A DNA stretch of 64,000 nucleotides, from positions 73,847,735-73,911,734 of the forward strand of contig CM019215.1 in NCBI GenBank assembly GCA_009741485.1, given 5' to 3'. This document shows, piece after piece, positions 35,631 to 47,845 of the stretch. Within the stretch, counting starts at the first letter, position 1. Each line of letters begins with the position of its first letter. Both the position numbers and the translations under genes were made by a program. This DNA is from Malurus cyaneus samueli. Its lineage: Eukaryota; Chordata; Aves; Passeriformes; Maluridae. The notes under the pieces are model-generated. The model was not told the DNA's origin and did no database searches. It saw only the letters and a program-made list of their open reading frames with translations.

Positions 35631-38463
35631 TGGTTTTGTGCAAGTGTTTGGCAAGCTCTGGCACAGGAAGAACTTCTTATGGGTTTCATGGAAGCTGAAA
35701 AACAAAAGCAGCTGCTGAAGAATCACCTCTAAGGGAAATTCCTGGTGGAATGTATTTAGCTCTCCGTGTCATCTGCACTTTCTAAAAAGCTGAAACAACA
35801 AACTGAGCAGAAAGGTGGAGAAGTTATCACTGTTTTTAAAAAGAGGGGTGGATTGCTGCCTGACTGGCTGAGGGAGGAGCAGCTCATGGCAGGTAGCAGG
35901 GCCTGCTACAGGGAAAGTATCATGACTACACATCCTCTGAGGTGTCTACACATCACTACTTGTCCCAAATGACGGCTAGGAGGCTTTAGCATTTCTCTTC
36001 AGCAGGAAAAAAAAACCTGTAAATTGTCATTACAGTTATACTTCGGGGACTTCCTCCTTCCCCAGAGGAGGGTCAAGGCAGTATTCTTTTAAAAATTCTT
36101 GAAATGTGAGCTATATTCTTGCTGCTGGCAGGAGGGCCACACACACATGTAACTGCAATGGTGTCCAAAGATTTCACATGTCGAAACCCTCTCACTGCAC
36201 CAGTGAAAGGGACATGCTTGTACTGCACATTAAATCCATAATGAGAGACGTGTGTGCGCAGAGTGGGGGGCGTATTTGAGGAAATTACAAAATATTTCTT
36301 GAGTTAAGTATGTTTATGAAACATTTCAGTCAGCACCAGTTGTACACCAGTGATTCCCAGCCACATTCAACCTTTTCCATAGCACTACACACTGTTTCCT
36401 GGTCTCCCATCTTGACAGCAAGCTCCACAATACTGGTGCTGCCCCTGCCTTCCTCCTCTGCTGTCAGCTGGAGAAAGTGCCAATGGAAAGACTTAGATAA
36501 TCAGCCAAGCAAAGCACATTAGTTTGGTCTCTCATCTCTAATGTTGGTGCTCAAGCCAGATAGGTTATTTTAATTGGGACCCAGTAATAGAGATAGGGTT
36601 TAAAAAAAAAAAAAAATCTAGAAAGTGTTAAATTTGAGATTAATGCTAGGATTGATTAAATTTAATCTGGACACAAATTTAACTTTCAATCACTCAACAG
36701 TGGCTTCCACAACACAGAAGGGAAAAAAAAAAGCAGCCAGAGTATGGGATATGTCAATCTCAGCTATTCATTTTTAGGATATTACAGGAGGTGAATGTGT
36801 TTGGACAGTGCAAGGAAAATAATGGCCTGGTTTCAGAAGTCTTAGTTTCCCAGAGAATTACGGGTACACTTAAATTTTGAATGCCAAATCTCCCTGAACA
36901 TCAGACTTATAGACTACAGAGTACATTTACATTACTCACAATATCAAATGAAAAGATCTAGAGTTCTTATTCTCTTGCTGGTTTTTCCCCCCCTTTTGCT
37001 TCATTGTAAGTGATTAAAACCAACTGACAATACCTCCTCTCCCTCCTTCTTTATTAATTCATGATGAATTCTGTTTTCTGGCTGACATCAGTACACTGTC
37101 ATGGTTCAAAACTTTTCCAGTGCTTGGTTGGCTTGTTTCTTGCTTGCTGAAAAAAGTGTTTATATCAGGATTTTTGGAAAGAAACAAAATGTGATGTTAT
37201 AGGGAGGGAGGAGTTGTTTTGTTTCTCCAGAACTTGAACTTTGAGATATTTACATTGTCTTATATGTGACTATTATTAAGAAAAAATAATGCAAATTGTT
37301 CTGGTGGTTTTTTCCTATTCATTCATTTTGTTATAATTTTGACATTGTTGTAATCTCAATAGGATATGGCATTCCATGCACACACTGAGGTGAGATGTCT
37401 GCAGATTTGCCAGAGGGTACAATATCTTTGAGAAAACTCTTAGATGTTCCTGTGATCCATTTTTGTTTCCCCACTTGAGTTTCATGCCCTTCTCACAATC
37501 ACCTGCTGCTATATGCAAATGCTTTCTGTTTATTAGGTTTGACCTTAAGTTGCCTTCTGTTAAAGCCCCTGTGCCTGAAGCATTCTAATTCTCACCTTTG
37601 CCTACAATCTGATATGTTCATTTAAAGACATCAGGTATCAAACTGGTAATGGTTTTGCATGCAAAGCAAAGGATTATAGTTACTGTCAGAGACTGTGCAA
37701 AGTTTTAAGATGTAAAATGATGATTTTTACTTACATACTGTTCCCCACGTCACAGGGAAAGTTATTCTCTACAAAAAAAAAAAACAAAAAAAAACCCAAA
37801 CCCGAAACTGCTCCTTGGCAGTTTTATCTATTAAAAGATGTTCCATCTACAGTGGTGTTTATACTTAAAAAAGCAATTGCATATATCATTAGCTTGCACT
37901 ATTCATGTGTAGTCTAAGAAAATTCCCAGAGAGCCAACAAAAACTGTGGTTATGACGATTCATGACTTACTCCACTGACTTCATTCTGGCCTCCTGCACA
38001 TAACAAGATAACCAGAGATCACTTAGAGAAATTACATTCCAAATAACATCATTAGTAAATCAGCCTTTTGTTTCAGCTCATGGAAGAGTTTTTTTCCTGA
38101 AATGAAAAAAATGCAACAATGGGAAGTCCTGACTGGTTTATAACAGTGCTCTCCTTTCTGAGTATGTTCTCAAAATGCTCAAGCATTCTCACTCCCAATG
38201 GATTTGATGTGTTTGGCACTCAAGTAAAAGCAATTTGCTTCCTGGATAGCTAAATTAATTTAGAATGCATTACCTACGCTCAGATTGTCTGCCACATGTT
38301 GAGATTGATATCCGGCCACCAGAAAATGTGGGTGTTTAGGTCTTTGGAGCTTCTCTTTCTGAAGTGTTCTTACAAGCAACTACTTTTGGTTTTGGGTTTT
38401 CAAACCACGGGTCAAATGTGCTTCATTGAATATCTATCTTCCTTTTCTTTCTTTGTTTAACAG
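35631..38463. other. Single-copy non-coding DNA
   Basis: No recognised mobile element. Short A runs at 36602-36615, 36724-36732 and 37772-37794. Confidence 0.5.
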
Positions 38464-38631
38464 AATGCTATCCATGTTTTACTGTGTCCAGCTGGCACAC
38501 CCGCAGCATGCTGATTTAATTTTAAAAATCACTACCCATTGTAGAAGCCAGATGTAGCTGAACAGCAGAGTTTTGCTCATTCTATGGCTCTGATGGCTGA
38601 ACTGTTCCAAGGACCATTACCAAGCAGTGCA
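38464..38631 (+). other. Candidate non-coding exon
   Basis: A pyrimidine-rich acceptor (TTCCTTTTCTTTCTTTGTTTAACAG broken here as TTCTTTCTTTG then TTTAACAG) ends at 38463. A good donor, CA|GTGAGT, lies after 38631. They bound 168 bases. All three frames contain a stop, so it cannot be an internal coding exon; it could be an exon of a non-coding RNA or of an untranslated region. Paired splice-like signals also occur by chance in DNA of this length. Confidence 0.15.
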
Positions 38632-40839
38632 GTGAGTATTTCCAGAGCAGTGAGAGAAAGCAGGAAGTGCTGCATCTGGGATGTGCCTGAGAGTGGGATT
38701 GTGCTTTGAGAGGGTGGGCTTCTGTCATCTGGTGGCTCTAGAATTCGAGATTGTTCTTCAAATATAAGTTTACTGAGGATTCACTGAGGTTGTAGCACAT
38801 TCCAAGCCAGCAGCAAATTGAACAGCTTTCCAGCATCATCCCTGCCCAGTCCCAAACTTGCAGGTACAAAATTATACCCGGGGAGCAGGTAAAAGGGCAA
38901 TGGACATCTTGCTTTCAAAAGCTATAGAGCAGCCATCATTATAGTGAAGATTCCCATAAAATTATTTTGTAATTTCACACTGCAATACTATTAACTCAGA
39001 ACTTGTAGCAAAAATACCATGGGAAAAGCACCATTTGCATCAGACACACCACTGTGATCTTTGAGCATTCTTTGTGCTGTCCAAGGAATTGAAAGCTGGA
39101 AGCATGATTGTCAACAGGCTACAGTAAACCTGACTGCTAGATCATTCTATTTATCCCTTACCTCCCTTGCCTTTTGACAAATAGGATTTCTGGCTATTCT
39201 TCATACTGTTATTAGGTTGGGAAAGAAATGAGATAATAAAGACAGCTGGATGCACATCATACAAATGAGGATAAGGAAAACTGACAAGGATAAAGATAAA
39301 ACAGACTCAGGTAGGACTTCCAGAGTAGAAACTTTGCTCTGACATCAAGTGACAGTCATTTGGTATCTTCCATTCAGCAAGAGCCTGTCACCTAAACAAT
39401 ATCCAGAAAATAATGGCTGCAAGTGAGAGCATGGAATTGATCATAAAAGCATTTTAATTTTGTTCTCAGCTTTTCTGAGTTGCTTTGGACAAGTTGCCTC
39501 CTCACTGTTTAAATCCCTCTTTTGCATTTTAATCATAAGTAAACCTCCAATGTTGCTGCCTGTCTCTGTCAAACTTACCTTTACGTTTTGAAAATGGTTA
39601 TGTTTCTTTCTTCTTTGTCTAACCAATCTCATGCCTTTGATCTTTCCTCATAGCTCCTGTTTCATAACTGCTCGATCAACCTCTTTGCCTTTCTCTGGAT
39701 TCCTCCAACCAACGCACAAAAATTTGTAACTGTGTGGGTGTAACAGGGCATGTCTGCCCTACTCAGGTCTTTTCCCCCTGAGGATGGAAGAGCACTTGCT
39801 GAGGATGCTGAAGTGCCCCGACTGGAAGAAAAGGAGACTATTTTCAATACTTTCTATGGAAATCTTGATCACCTGATGCTAATAGTTAAATCATCAATTG
39901 TAAGCATTGCTGCCACCTCATTCAAGCCTTATTTGAGCTGCTACAAGCATTCTCTATAAGCTTTCTTTTGCCTTGCTGTCATCCTAATTGGTATCCTGTA
40001 CATGGCGCTTTTTTTGGAAACATATGGTAAAACTAAATTTACAAAACTATCTGGGCTATATTAGGAAATTATGAGATTGTATTATCTTGTACAGAAATAG
40101 TTCAGAGATGGACTGCTTCATCTTATTGTAGCCTCCCATGTGGCAGGAGGTTCCTGGAAATGTAAAGGAATGGATACCAGCAAAAATGCGGATTACCTGC
40201 AGTGCCCATAGCAATGCTTGGCTGCTTAAGATGCAACATGGCTTCACTTTCTCTCAACCCTGTGAGTATCACCATCCATTCTAAAAGTTATTGATGACTC
40301 TCTTTTACCAGACTGTTCTTTTTCTTGTATCCCCTGTACCACATTGAGCAGGCCAGGCATTGCAGTCACTGATGTTTGCTTGAGTTTCATCTTTGAGATG
40401 TTATGTGTGGTTTTGCCCCTGCCAAAAAAAAGGAAAATTTATCTGAAACTTTCTATCTTGGAACTTTCTGCTGCATTGTTTCAGGAGTAGCCAAAACTTT
40501 AATCATCTCTTAAAACAGAACTTGTGAAAAATAAACATTGTAGTACAAAAAAGTTATGGTGAGTTTGGTTTTGTGGTTTATTTTTTTTCAGGTGGGCCTT
40601 TTCTGGAAAAGCATATACCAGACTTGAGCCTTAGAGAAAATTGACTGCATACTTTTGGTGGAGGCTGGACTTGTTCTGTGCTGCCTTTTTACACTGTGTG
40701 AACTTGGAAGGTGGGTGGAAAAGAGCAAACCTTTCCTCTGCTCTTAGTGAGCATCCAAGCAGCACTACCCTGAATGCTGCCTGTGAGGAGACACAAGGAC
40801 TGCAGGAAAGCTCCTGGTGCTGGAGAAGGGAGTTGAGGT
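38632..40839. other. Single-copy non-coding DNA
   Basis: Nothing recognised. An acceptor-like TTTTTTTTCAG lies at about 40581-40591 without a convincing exon after it. Confidence 0.5.
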
Positions 40840-40968
40840 CCTCTCCTCAACTGGACAAGGAAGAGAAAATATAAGGAAAGGCTCATGGGTCCAGATAAAG
40901 ACAAGGAAAGGTCACTCTCCAATTATCATCACGGACAAAACAGACTCGACTTTGGGAAATTAGTTTAA

Positions 40969-40974
40969 TTTATT
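40969..40974 (-). terminator. AATAAA polyadenylation signal of the LTR
   Basis: AATAAA on the minus strand, just before AACTAATTTCCC, in the place of the R-region signal of this LTR type. Confidence 0.5.
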
Positions 40975-41730
40975 ATCAATCAAATTGGAGTAGGAAAAAT
41001 AAAACCAAGTCGTAAAACTCCTTCCCCTCTCTCACCCCTCCGTTCCATCTGGGCTCAACTTCACTCCTGATTTCAATACCTCCTCTGCCCCAGCAGCACA
41101 ACGGGACAGGGATTGGGGACTGTGCTTAGTTCATCCCTTGTTCTCTTGGGCCACTCCTTCCTACTCGGAAGGAGGACTCATCACAGTCTTCCCCTGCTCC
41201 ACTGTGGGATCTCTCCCATGAGGTGCAGTCCTGCATGAGCTTTTCCAGTGTGGATCCTTCCCACAGGCTGCAGATCTTCACAAAGAGCACAAACAATGTG
41301 GGTCCCTTCCAGGGGTGCATTCCTTCAGGAACAGGTTGCTCCAGCTTGGGTCCTGCATGGGGTCACACTCCTGCCAGCAAATTGCTTCAGCATCCTCACT
41401 CCAAGGGGCCACATGTCCTGCCAGGAGACTGCTCCAGGATAGGCTTCCCACAGGGTCACACCTTCCCCTGGGCATCCAGTTATTCTGTCACAGGGTCCTC
41501 CAGGGGCTGCAGGTCACTGCTCCCCCTGGACCTCCGTGGGCTTCAGGGATGCAGCTGCCACACCAGGCTTGGCACCTTGGGCTGCAGGGGAATGTCTGCT
41601 CCTGTGCCTGGAACATCTCCTCCCCTCCTCTACACCGACCTGGGTGTCTGCAGGGCTGCTCCCCTCACATATTCTCACTTCTCTCCCCAGCTCTGGCTGC
41701 TGTTTACAGTGTTTGTTTCTTTACCCCTTC

Positions 41731-41737
41731 TTAAATA
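41731..41737 (-). promoter_or_regulatory. TATA-like box of the LTR
   Basis: TATTTAA on the minus strand followed by GAAGGGG, about 180 bases inside the LTR start, the usual place for the U3 core promoter. Whether it is still active is unknown. Confidence 0.5.
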
Positions 41738-41914
41738 CTTTATCCCAAAGGTGCTACCAAGGTACTGCTGGTCTTGGCCTTGGCCAGTGGCAGGTCCATC
41801 TTGGAGGCAGTTGGAATTGGCTCTGCTGGATCCAGGGGAGCTTCTGGCAGCTTCCCACAGAAGCCACCCTTGTATCCCCCCTGCTACCAAAACCTTGCTG
41901 TGCAAACTCAATGC

Positions 41915-44900
41915 ACTCAGCAAGCAGAGGGGGAGTCAGGCCTGTTGGAAGGGATCTGGTGAAAAGATGGGCTGCAGCTAAAGCAAAGGATAGGGGCTGG
42001 ATAGTAGGGAGCTCTGAAGAAGGAGAAAGAGCCAAAGGAAGATTTCATGTCTGGAGCAGAGACATAGCATTAAAAAGAGCACCAAAGTACCTTTTCCTGC
42101 TCTTTGCAGGAAATGCCTCCCTTTCTTATTTTCTTAAATTCATCACCTGAAAACTGAATTCCGCATCAGCTGGTGTGGGTTCTGAGCAAGTGGCATCCCT
42201 GTCTTTTCTTAAACTGCTTGGGCTAATGCTCCAAACTGAGTCTGTATCCAAGTGCATTAAGGGGCATCCCACCTTCCAAGATTCACACAGTCTAAAAGGG
42301 CAGCATAGAACAAGTCCAGCCTCCACGAAGAGCATGCAGTCAATTTTCTCTAAGGCTCAAGCCTGGTATATGCTTTTCCAGAAATGCTTTTAGTGTGAGC
42401 TTCTTCATAAACAACAACAAAACTTTCTATTGCTTTGCTGTGGCAGGTTTAGTCATAAGGTATCTGAGTGCAGAGTAGCAAAACAGCTATTTTCATGATG
42501 CATTTCTTTTTTTTCAGTCAGGATACTTTTTTATATCTATCATTCAAGTAAGATATTCTAGTCTTCAGTCCATACTAAGAAAATCCAGAATCGCATGGTA
42601 TAAAGGAGATATTGCTAACTTAAGGTTTACGTTTCCAGGTTTAGCTTTACCACAAAGTTCTGTATATTCGTCTTTTTGGAGTCTACATTCTTGTTCATGT
42701 ATACAATATGCAGCCTCTGCTTCATAAAAAATAAATCTTAACCAGCTGTGATCCTAAGATAAACCCTGATATTTGAATTGTCTGACTTTAAAAATGATGG
42801 GAGAGCACATTTTGTACTTGAGTGTAGAGGTGTGGACCAGTGGAATAATGAAGAAGTTAAACTATAGCCCAGCTTAAAAACCATCATTTGCTATTTTGAC
42901 ACATTATTTATGTTGGGAGAATTATTATCAGGGAATGGAGGAACTTCCTTCATCAGAAACCAATACAGTGCAATACATCCACAGCTAGACAGGGACAACA
43001 GGAGGAATTCCAGTTATGCTGCCTCAGGGGAGAGGGAATGTCACTTCAGAGAGAGCAGGGCAGAAGGACATCAGCACGTAACTATTCTAGCAGCAAATCG
43101 ATACATTTCTGAGCACAGAGCCATTTGTAACTTTTAATATTGAGGCCATCAAATGCAGTGAGAAGTTAGTTGCTTTTGATGCAGCAGTCAAAGGGTCAAA
43201 TTCTTTTCCCTGCTGCTCCAGCGCAGCTCTGTGGCAGTCTGCTGGGCTCCGCCAGTGAAACTGAAGAGGAGGATTTGGCTCACAGCCCGGTTTTAATCTG
43301 CACGTATGGTATCAATTTTGGAAGCATTTTCTGGTTGTCCTCACAGTTATAAAAGGGTAGAAAAATCTATTTCTTCCCCTCCCCAGTAAAAAAAACCCAG
43401 GCTTTTGTTAACTTGTTTGTGTTAATTCTCTACCTGAAAAACGTAATACTTAACATTGTCTTCAGTTTTGCCATAGGATTGGCCTGTCCATTAAAACGTA
43501 CCTCTGCTGTCTATCCTAAGGGAAAGGGTGCTCTGCAGAAGCCAGCTTGCCCCAGCAGATTCCAGTTCTCTCCCGCACACACAGCTGATGCTGAGTCCAT
43601 CAGGACACTGATCTATGGATCACCCTTCTCACCATAGGCACTAGAGTCTCCCGCCCATCAGTCATCTTCATCCATTTTTTTTTTAGCATATTTGCTCAGA
43701 GATGAGGAGTTTTGTGGTGTGTGGGATGTTGGCAACAACTGTGTACATTTTTGAGTGGCTGCTGAAGAAGGAATGGCTCCTCATGCCCCCCAAAATCTTC
43801 AGCTCTTTGATGAGAGCAGGAGCCATCAGCCATTGATTGAGTGTCTGGCCCCACTAACGAGCACTGACCCTCTCAGAGCTCCATCCCAAGCACTGTCATA
43901 ACTTTCTTAATTGCTGTTTGACTATAATGTTTTTCTTCATATTCCTTGATTTTGGTCCCTTCAATGTTTTATGTCAACCCGTTCTTTTTCCTGTTTCCTT
44001 CTACTTCTGAAAAAGACCAGAACCTCTCCTCAGAGCAGTTTCCCCATGTAATTGCAGAGAGCATTCATGTTTTCTTCAGAATCTGAGGAAATTTACCTTT
44101 GAGAGGCAATGAAACCTTTACAGTAAATTTTGCCTTTCTTTTTGCTGCTTTCTCAGTCAATTCCTGATTTTCCTTTCCTCACAATTGCTTCTTCCTTTAT
44201 GTGTCTTTCCACCCTCTTTTTGCACTCCCCTCTTTTTTTTACCTCTTTCATGTACCTTGACACTCAGTTAGCATCCAAAATTAAAATTCTCATGCACTAC
44301 TTTTTGGCTCTTTTAATAGGCCTAAAAACCTTCCTTAGCATAAAGTGCTTCAATAAATAACAAAAGATACTAATGTAAGAGGCAACTGAACAACAATGGC
44401 GGGCTGCATGTGATAAACTTAGTTATGCTACTGGGAAATGAAATTATTGGAAAACATGGGAGATGAGAAAACTGAAGCAGGGAGATGAGTCAAGGTTGCT
44501 GGGGCAGCCCTATCTTATATGAGACAGTCAGTAAAAATGAGACCTGGAATTTCTGCCAACAGCTGCCTGTGTGTGCCAGTACTGTTTTTGTAGGTTAACA
44601 AATCATTGGAAGTTCTCATTATTTCCAGCAAATTGGAACTGTAATTGCTTCTAGCAATTTCCCTAGACTCCTTGACCTGTAACATCAGTAGCTCATAATG
44701 ATTAAAATGGGAAGCAAAGCAGAGAGTTCATCATGCTTTCTGGAGCACAGCACTGCTTTGGTATTTCAAAGAGAATACATATCATCTGTGTCATGCTGAC
44801 TTAGATCTATCTCTTACGAAAGACAGATCTCTATCTACCTGCTGAAATAACTGAAATTACCTTCTAATATGCTCGTCAAGAAAACAAGCTTTAATGCCTG

Positions 44901-45333
44901 CAGGCCCCTATGGCTGTATCTGTTAATCAAAAACTGAGACTATCTGTAAGAGGTTTTCTTTTAGTAAGATGGAAATTGTTGGATATCTAAAATTGTTAGC
45001 TGATTGTGATTATCATGGCCTTATCTTAATTTGGCTGTTTTCCACGTTGGAGGTGAGAAATGTCCTGTTTTGGAAATATATTCCCAATATTCAAAGTGAC
45101 TTTGGAAACAACCCAGGTTCTTCACTTTTTACCTCCAACATCAGTCTTTTAAATGATAAATCAGTCATTCAGCTGAAAGGACACATGTTTCTGAGCTTAT
45201 CAGATTTATTCTGGCTACCTACTGCCAATCACTACGATAGTTCCAGTTCAAACTGGTGATTTACTCTATGTAGGAGTTTGACCATGACTGTAAGAATGGG
45301 TCTGTTTCCATCATTCTCATCTTTGATTTTGCG
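41915..45333. other. Single-copy non-coding DNA
   Basis: No recognised repeat beyond the LTR edge. Pyrimidine-rich around 44130-44250. Open frames are short. Confidence 0.5.
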
Positions 45334-45363
45334 TAGGGTTAGGGTTGGGGTTAAGGTTAGGGT
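45334..45363 (+). repeat. Short interstitial telomere-like repeat
   Basis: TAGGGTTAGGGTTGGGGTTA followed by AGGTTAGGG: about five TTAGGG-type units, two of them imperfect (TTGGGG and TTAAGG). Degenerate and short, so it marks an old site rather than a live telomere. Confidence 0.85.
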
Positions 45364-46897
45364 GGGAAATCTTAGTTAATCGGGCCTTTGAACCCAAGCA
45401 CACCAGATGCCTCATGTGTCTGGGGTTTATCAGTGCACCATGAGACAAGCTCTGGCCATTGCGAGCATCTGTGTGGCCCAACTGATAATAATTCTGAGCA
45501 ACCCTGGAACAGGTTTATGACATGTCCAGAACCTCAGGCTGTGATGTACTGCACAACACACTGTCAGTTTTTAAACACAGTTTTAAAAATTTTCTGAGTC
45601 TCTGCATAACTCTTGCACTGCTAGTGGGTTAAACAAGGCTACTGAAAAGGTTTTTCTGAGTTTTAACGATTTTTGTGCAAGGGGTATTATGACAGTGTAT
45701 TTTGAATTTTATCCTGCAAAGAAAGAGTTCCAAAGCCAATTAAAATGTAAAGAAATCCATAGAAAATAAATGTAGGTAATGCCTTCACGCATTCAGGACT
45801 AGATCAATCAGGCAACATCATTATTAGATTGGATTTGTCCAATGAAAGTTATACCTCTGTACTGTATGCTTTGACCTCTTTTTCCCTCTCCCTGTTGAAT
45901 AGTTTACCAAAAAGCCCACAACTGTGCTAAACAGATACATTTGTTTGGTTGTAACAAGTTTTTGTTCCAGCAATGGAATTCATTAAAACAGCATGTTCTG
46001 TATATTGCCAGCAGGTCATCAGTGCAGGCTTGAGTCAGATTCCTGACCTTTACTTTCACTTGCCAAGTCTGCTAGATTGCCTGGTTCTGGGGACTCTTAA
46101 AATACATGTCATTAATGATATACCTCACCCTGTTTTTCTTATAGCTGATAAAATCTGCACAGGTGCACTCACCGGTTTTCTCTGGTAATTATCAATCAGT
46201 TTATTTTGTATAGAGTCAGATGTTTAACTGTAAATAGTTGCTGAACAGTATGAAATAGAAATACTTTTCTCTCACCTAAAGAAAATGTACATTAAATTTG
46301 AAACATAATTAGGATTTGAGGTAAACTTTTTTCTTCAGTGGGGTGGTTGGAGGTCATCTCAAGCAGCTACTCAACAGTATATATTCCTAGTGAATTATGT
46401 GGACTTGTTATTTTCTAATCTGATGTTCTGGTTGCTAGTCTACATGTAACTGAGGTTAAATTTTCTACGGCATTACCCTATCAATATCTCTAAAAAAATG
46501 TGCCCCTACACTCTACTCAAGTAGGGAAATGATAATCAATCCATAGAGGTCCAGCTCAGCACATCCCTAACCTCTGTATTTTAGTGCTGTGTTTTGCACC
46601 TCATTTTCATTTTGGCATATAAGCACCTCAGTCCATACCAGTCGAAGTGTCAGGACAACTCCTACATTAAGACTGCTATCTAGACTCAAGAAATTATGCC
46701 CTTGCCTCCCTAATTTTATAGATGTTCTAGAATGTTCTCAATGCAGTTGATTTGTCTCAGACCTATCATCCTGTGAACAAAGGAGAGAATTTTTTTTGTT
46801 TCCAAGTTGAAAATATTTTGCAGTTGATCAGAGTCGGTGAGGAGACTATGTGTCTACATGTAAGACCTCACTATGTTCTTCTCTTCCCTTTTCACAG
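45364..46897. other. Single-copy non-coding DNA
   Basis: AT-leaning, nothing recognised before the acceptor-like site at 46897. Confidence 0.5.
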
Positions 46898-47330
46898 GAA
46901 AACATCAAGAGACAAACTTTCTCCAGAGAAATTTTGCACAGAAGCCGTGAATATATGCAAGGGCACAATGGTGAAATGCCAGGATCTGTGCCAGTGTGCC
47001 AACTCCACTGTTATTATGGTCAGCAGGCTTTTACAGCACCAGGATCCACAGCAATGTAAATACACACCAGACTCCCCTGAATGGAAGTGTGGTATTGATT
47101 TTGGTGCACTCTATTGCACTCTTACAGATCTTAATGACAGGCTGTTACTTCAAACAGCATGACAAAAACTTACTAAAATAATCAATTTTTCCTCGGCAAT
47201 TAAAGGCAAAGCAAAATTGAGATCTCAAACAGTCTCTGATGAGAACTTCTCTTAATGTTCCATTTCATGTCTAGTGCTGATGCTCCAAAGTAAAACATCT
47301 AGGTAAAAATAAAAGCATGTTAATACAGAA
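46898..47330 (+). other. Candidate 3'-terminal exon, product unknown
   Basis: A strong acceptor (CTTCTCTTCCCTTTTCACAG) ends at 46897. After it, one frame stays open for 53 codons to a TAA at 47057-47059 (it begins GAAAACATCAAGAGAC and ends ACAGCAATGTAA). A second frame stays open to about 47162. An AATAAA lies at 47308-47313. Acceptor, stop and polyadenylation signal together would suit a last exon of a plus-strand gene. I do not recognise either peptide, no upstream exon was found, and two frames open over the same bases weakens the case. Confidence 0.2.
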
Positions 47331-47700
47331 TGTTAGGCAGAAATATGTCTCTAAGAATGAAGCTATACAATTTAGAGTGTCTAGCTTTTTCTGGCATTTG
47401 TTATGGCCCAGTGAATGCAGTTTATTTCAATGTGATTATGTGATTTCAAAACCAGATAAGCAAGTATGTGCATTACAGGAATCATTCAAAAAAGATGGTT
47501 TGAGTTTGAGACGAATCACTTCACAAATTCTTCAAGAGTGAAGAAAACCACTTGATAATTTAAGCTCTACCTTAATAAGAACCCATGACATTGGTATTTC
47601 TTAGAGATATCTCTTTTTCCTTTTCATGAAAAAGAAACACCTAAAACACAACTGAGATCTATTCTTCATTGAGATGGTGCTGTGTCCTTGAGATCTGCAG
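47331..47700. other. Single-copy non-coding DNA
   Basis: Short AT-leaning spacer before a CR1 tail; nothing recognised. Confidence 0.5.
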
Positions 47701-47845
47701 CAGAATCAGAATCATAGTTTGTTTTGGCTTCGGAGGGACCTGTAAAGGTCATTTAATCAACCCCCATGCAATGAGCAGGGACATCTTCAACTTGATCAAG
47801 CTGTTCAGAGCCCTGTCCAACTTGGCCTTGAGTGTTTGCAAGGTG
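47701..47845 (-). mobile_element. CR1 LINE, 3'-terminal fragment, minus orientation
   Basis: Plus-strand start CAGAATCAGAATCATAGTTT, then CGGAGGGACCTGTAAAGGTC, CAACCCCCATGCAATGAGCA, GGGACATCTTCAACTTGATC, AGAGCCCTGTCCAACTTGGC and CTTGAGTGTTTGCAAGG, the order of the antisense 3' end of a CR1 subfamily common in birds. Only about 145 bases are present. Confidence 0.92.

Larger units (their letters stand above)
40840..41914 (-). mobile_element. Solo LTR of an avian endogenous retrovirus (ERVL-like type)
   Basis: Matches, with divergence, a long LTR type I recognise from many bird genomes. Read on the minus strand it starts near 41914 with TGCATTGAGTTTGCACAGC and AAGGTTTTGGTAG. It then has a CCAATTCC/CCAAGAC region, a TATTTAA box (41731-41737) and a long C/G-rich untranslated part with repeated CTGCTCCAG/TGGGTCC-type units. 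An AATAAA lies at 40969-40974, with a pyrimidine/TG-rich end toward about 40840. The left limit is uncertain because the sequence diverges there. No gag, pol or env-like frame flanks it, so it looks like a solo LTR left by recombination. The 252-codon plus-strand frame inside (41223-41981) is antisense and a known kind of false gene call in birds. Exact ERV class is my inference. Confidence 0.82.

Noticed and set aside
35056..35732. Several overlapping 178-202 codon open frames on both strands
   Set aside because: They run through the polypurine tract, where the repeat itself lacks stop codons; the peptides are pure repeat (Gly/Lys/Glu/Arg or Ser/Leu/Phe/Pro).
41223..41981. 252-codon plus-strand open frame, the longest in the window
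   Set aside because: It lies antisense within the minus-strand solo LTR and reflects the repeated CTCCAG/GGGTCC-type units; this LTR is a known source of false protein calls in birds.
46081..46160. Short open frame with a signal-like hydrophobic stretch around 45973-46188
   Set aside because: Short, no splice pair, and hydrophobicity is expected from T-rich codons.
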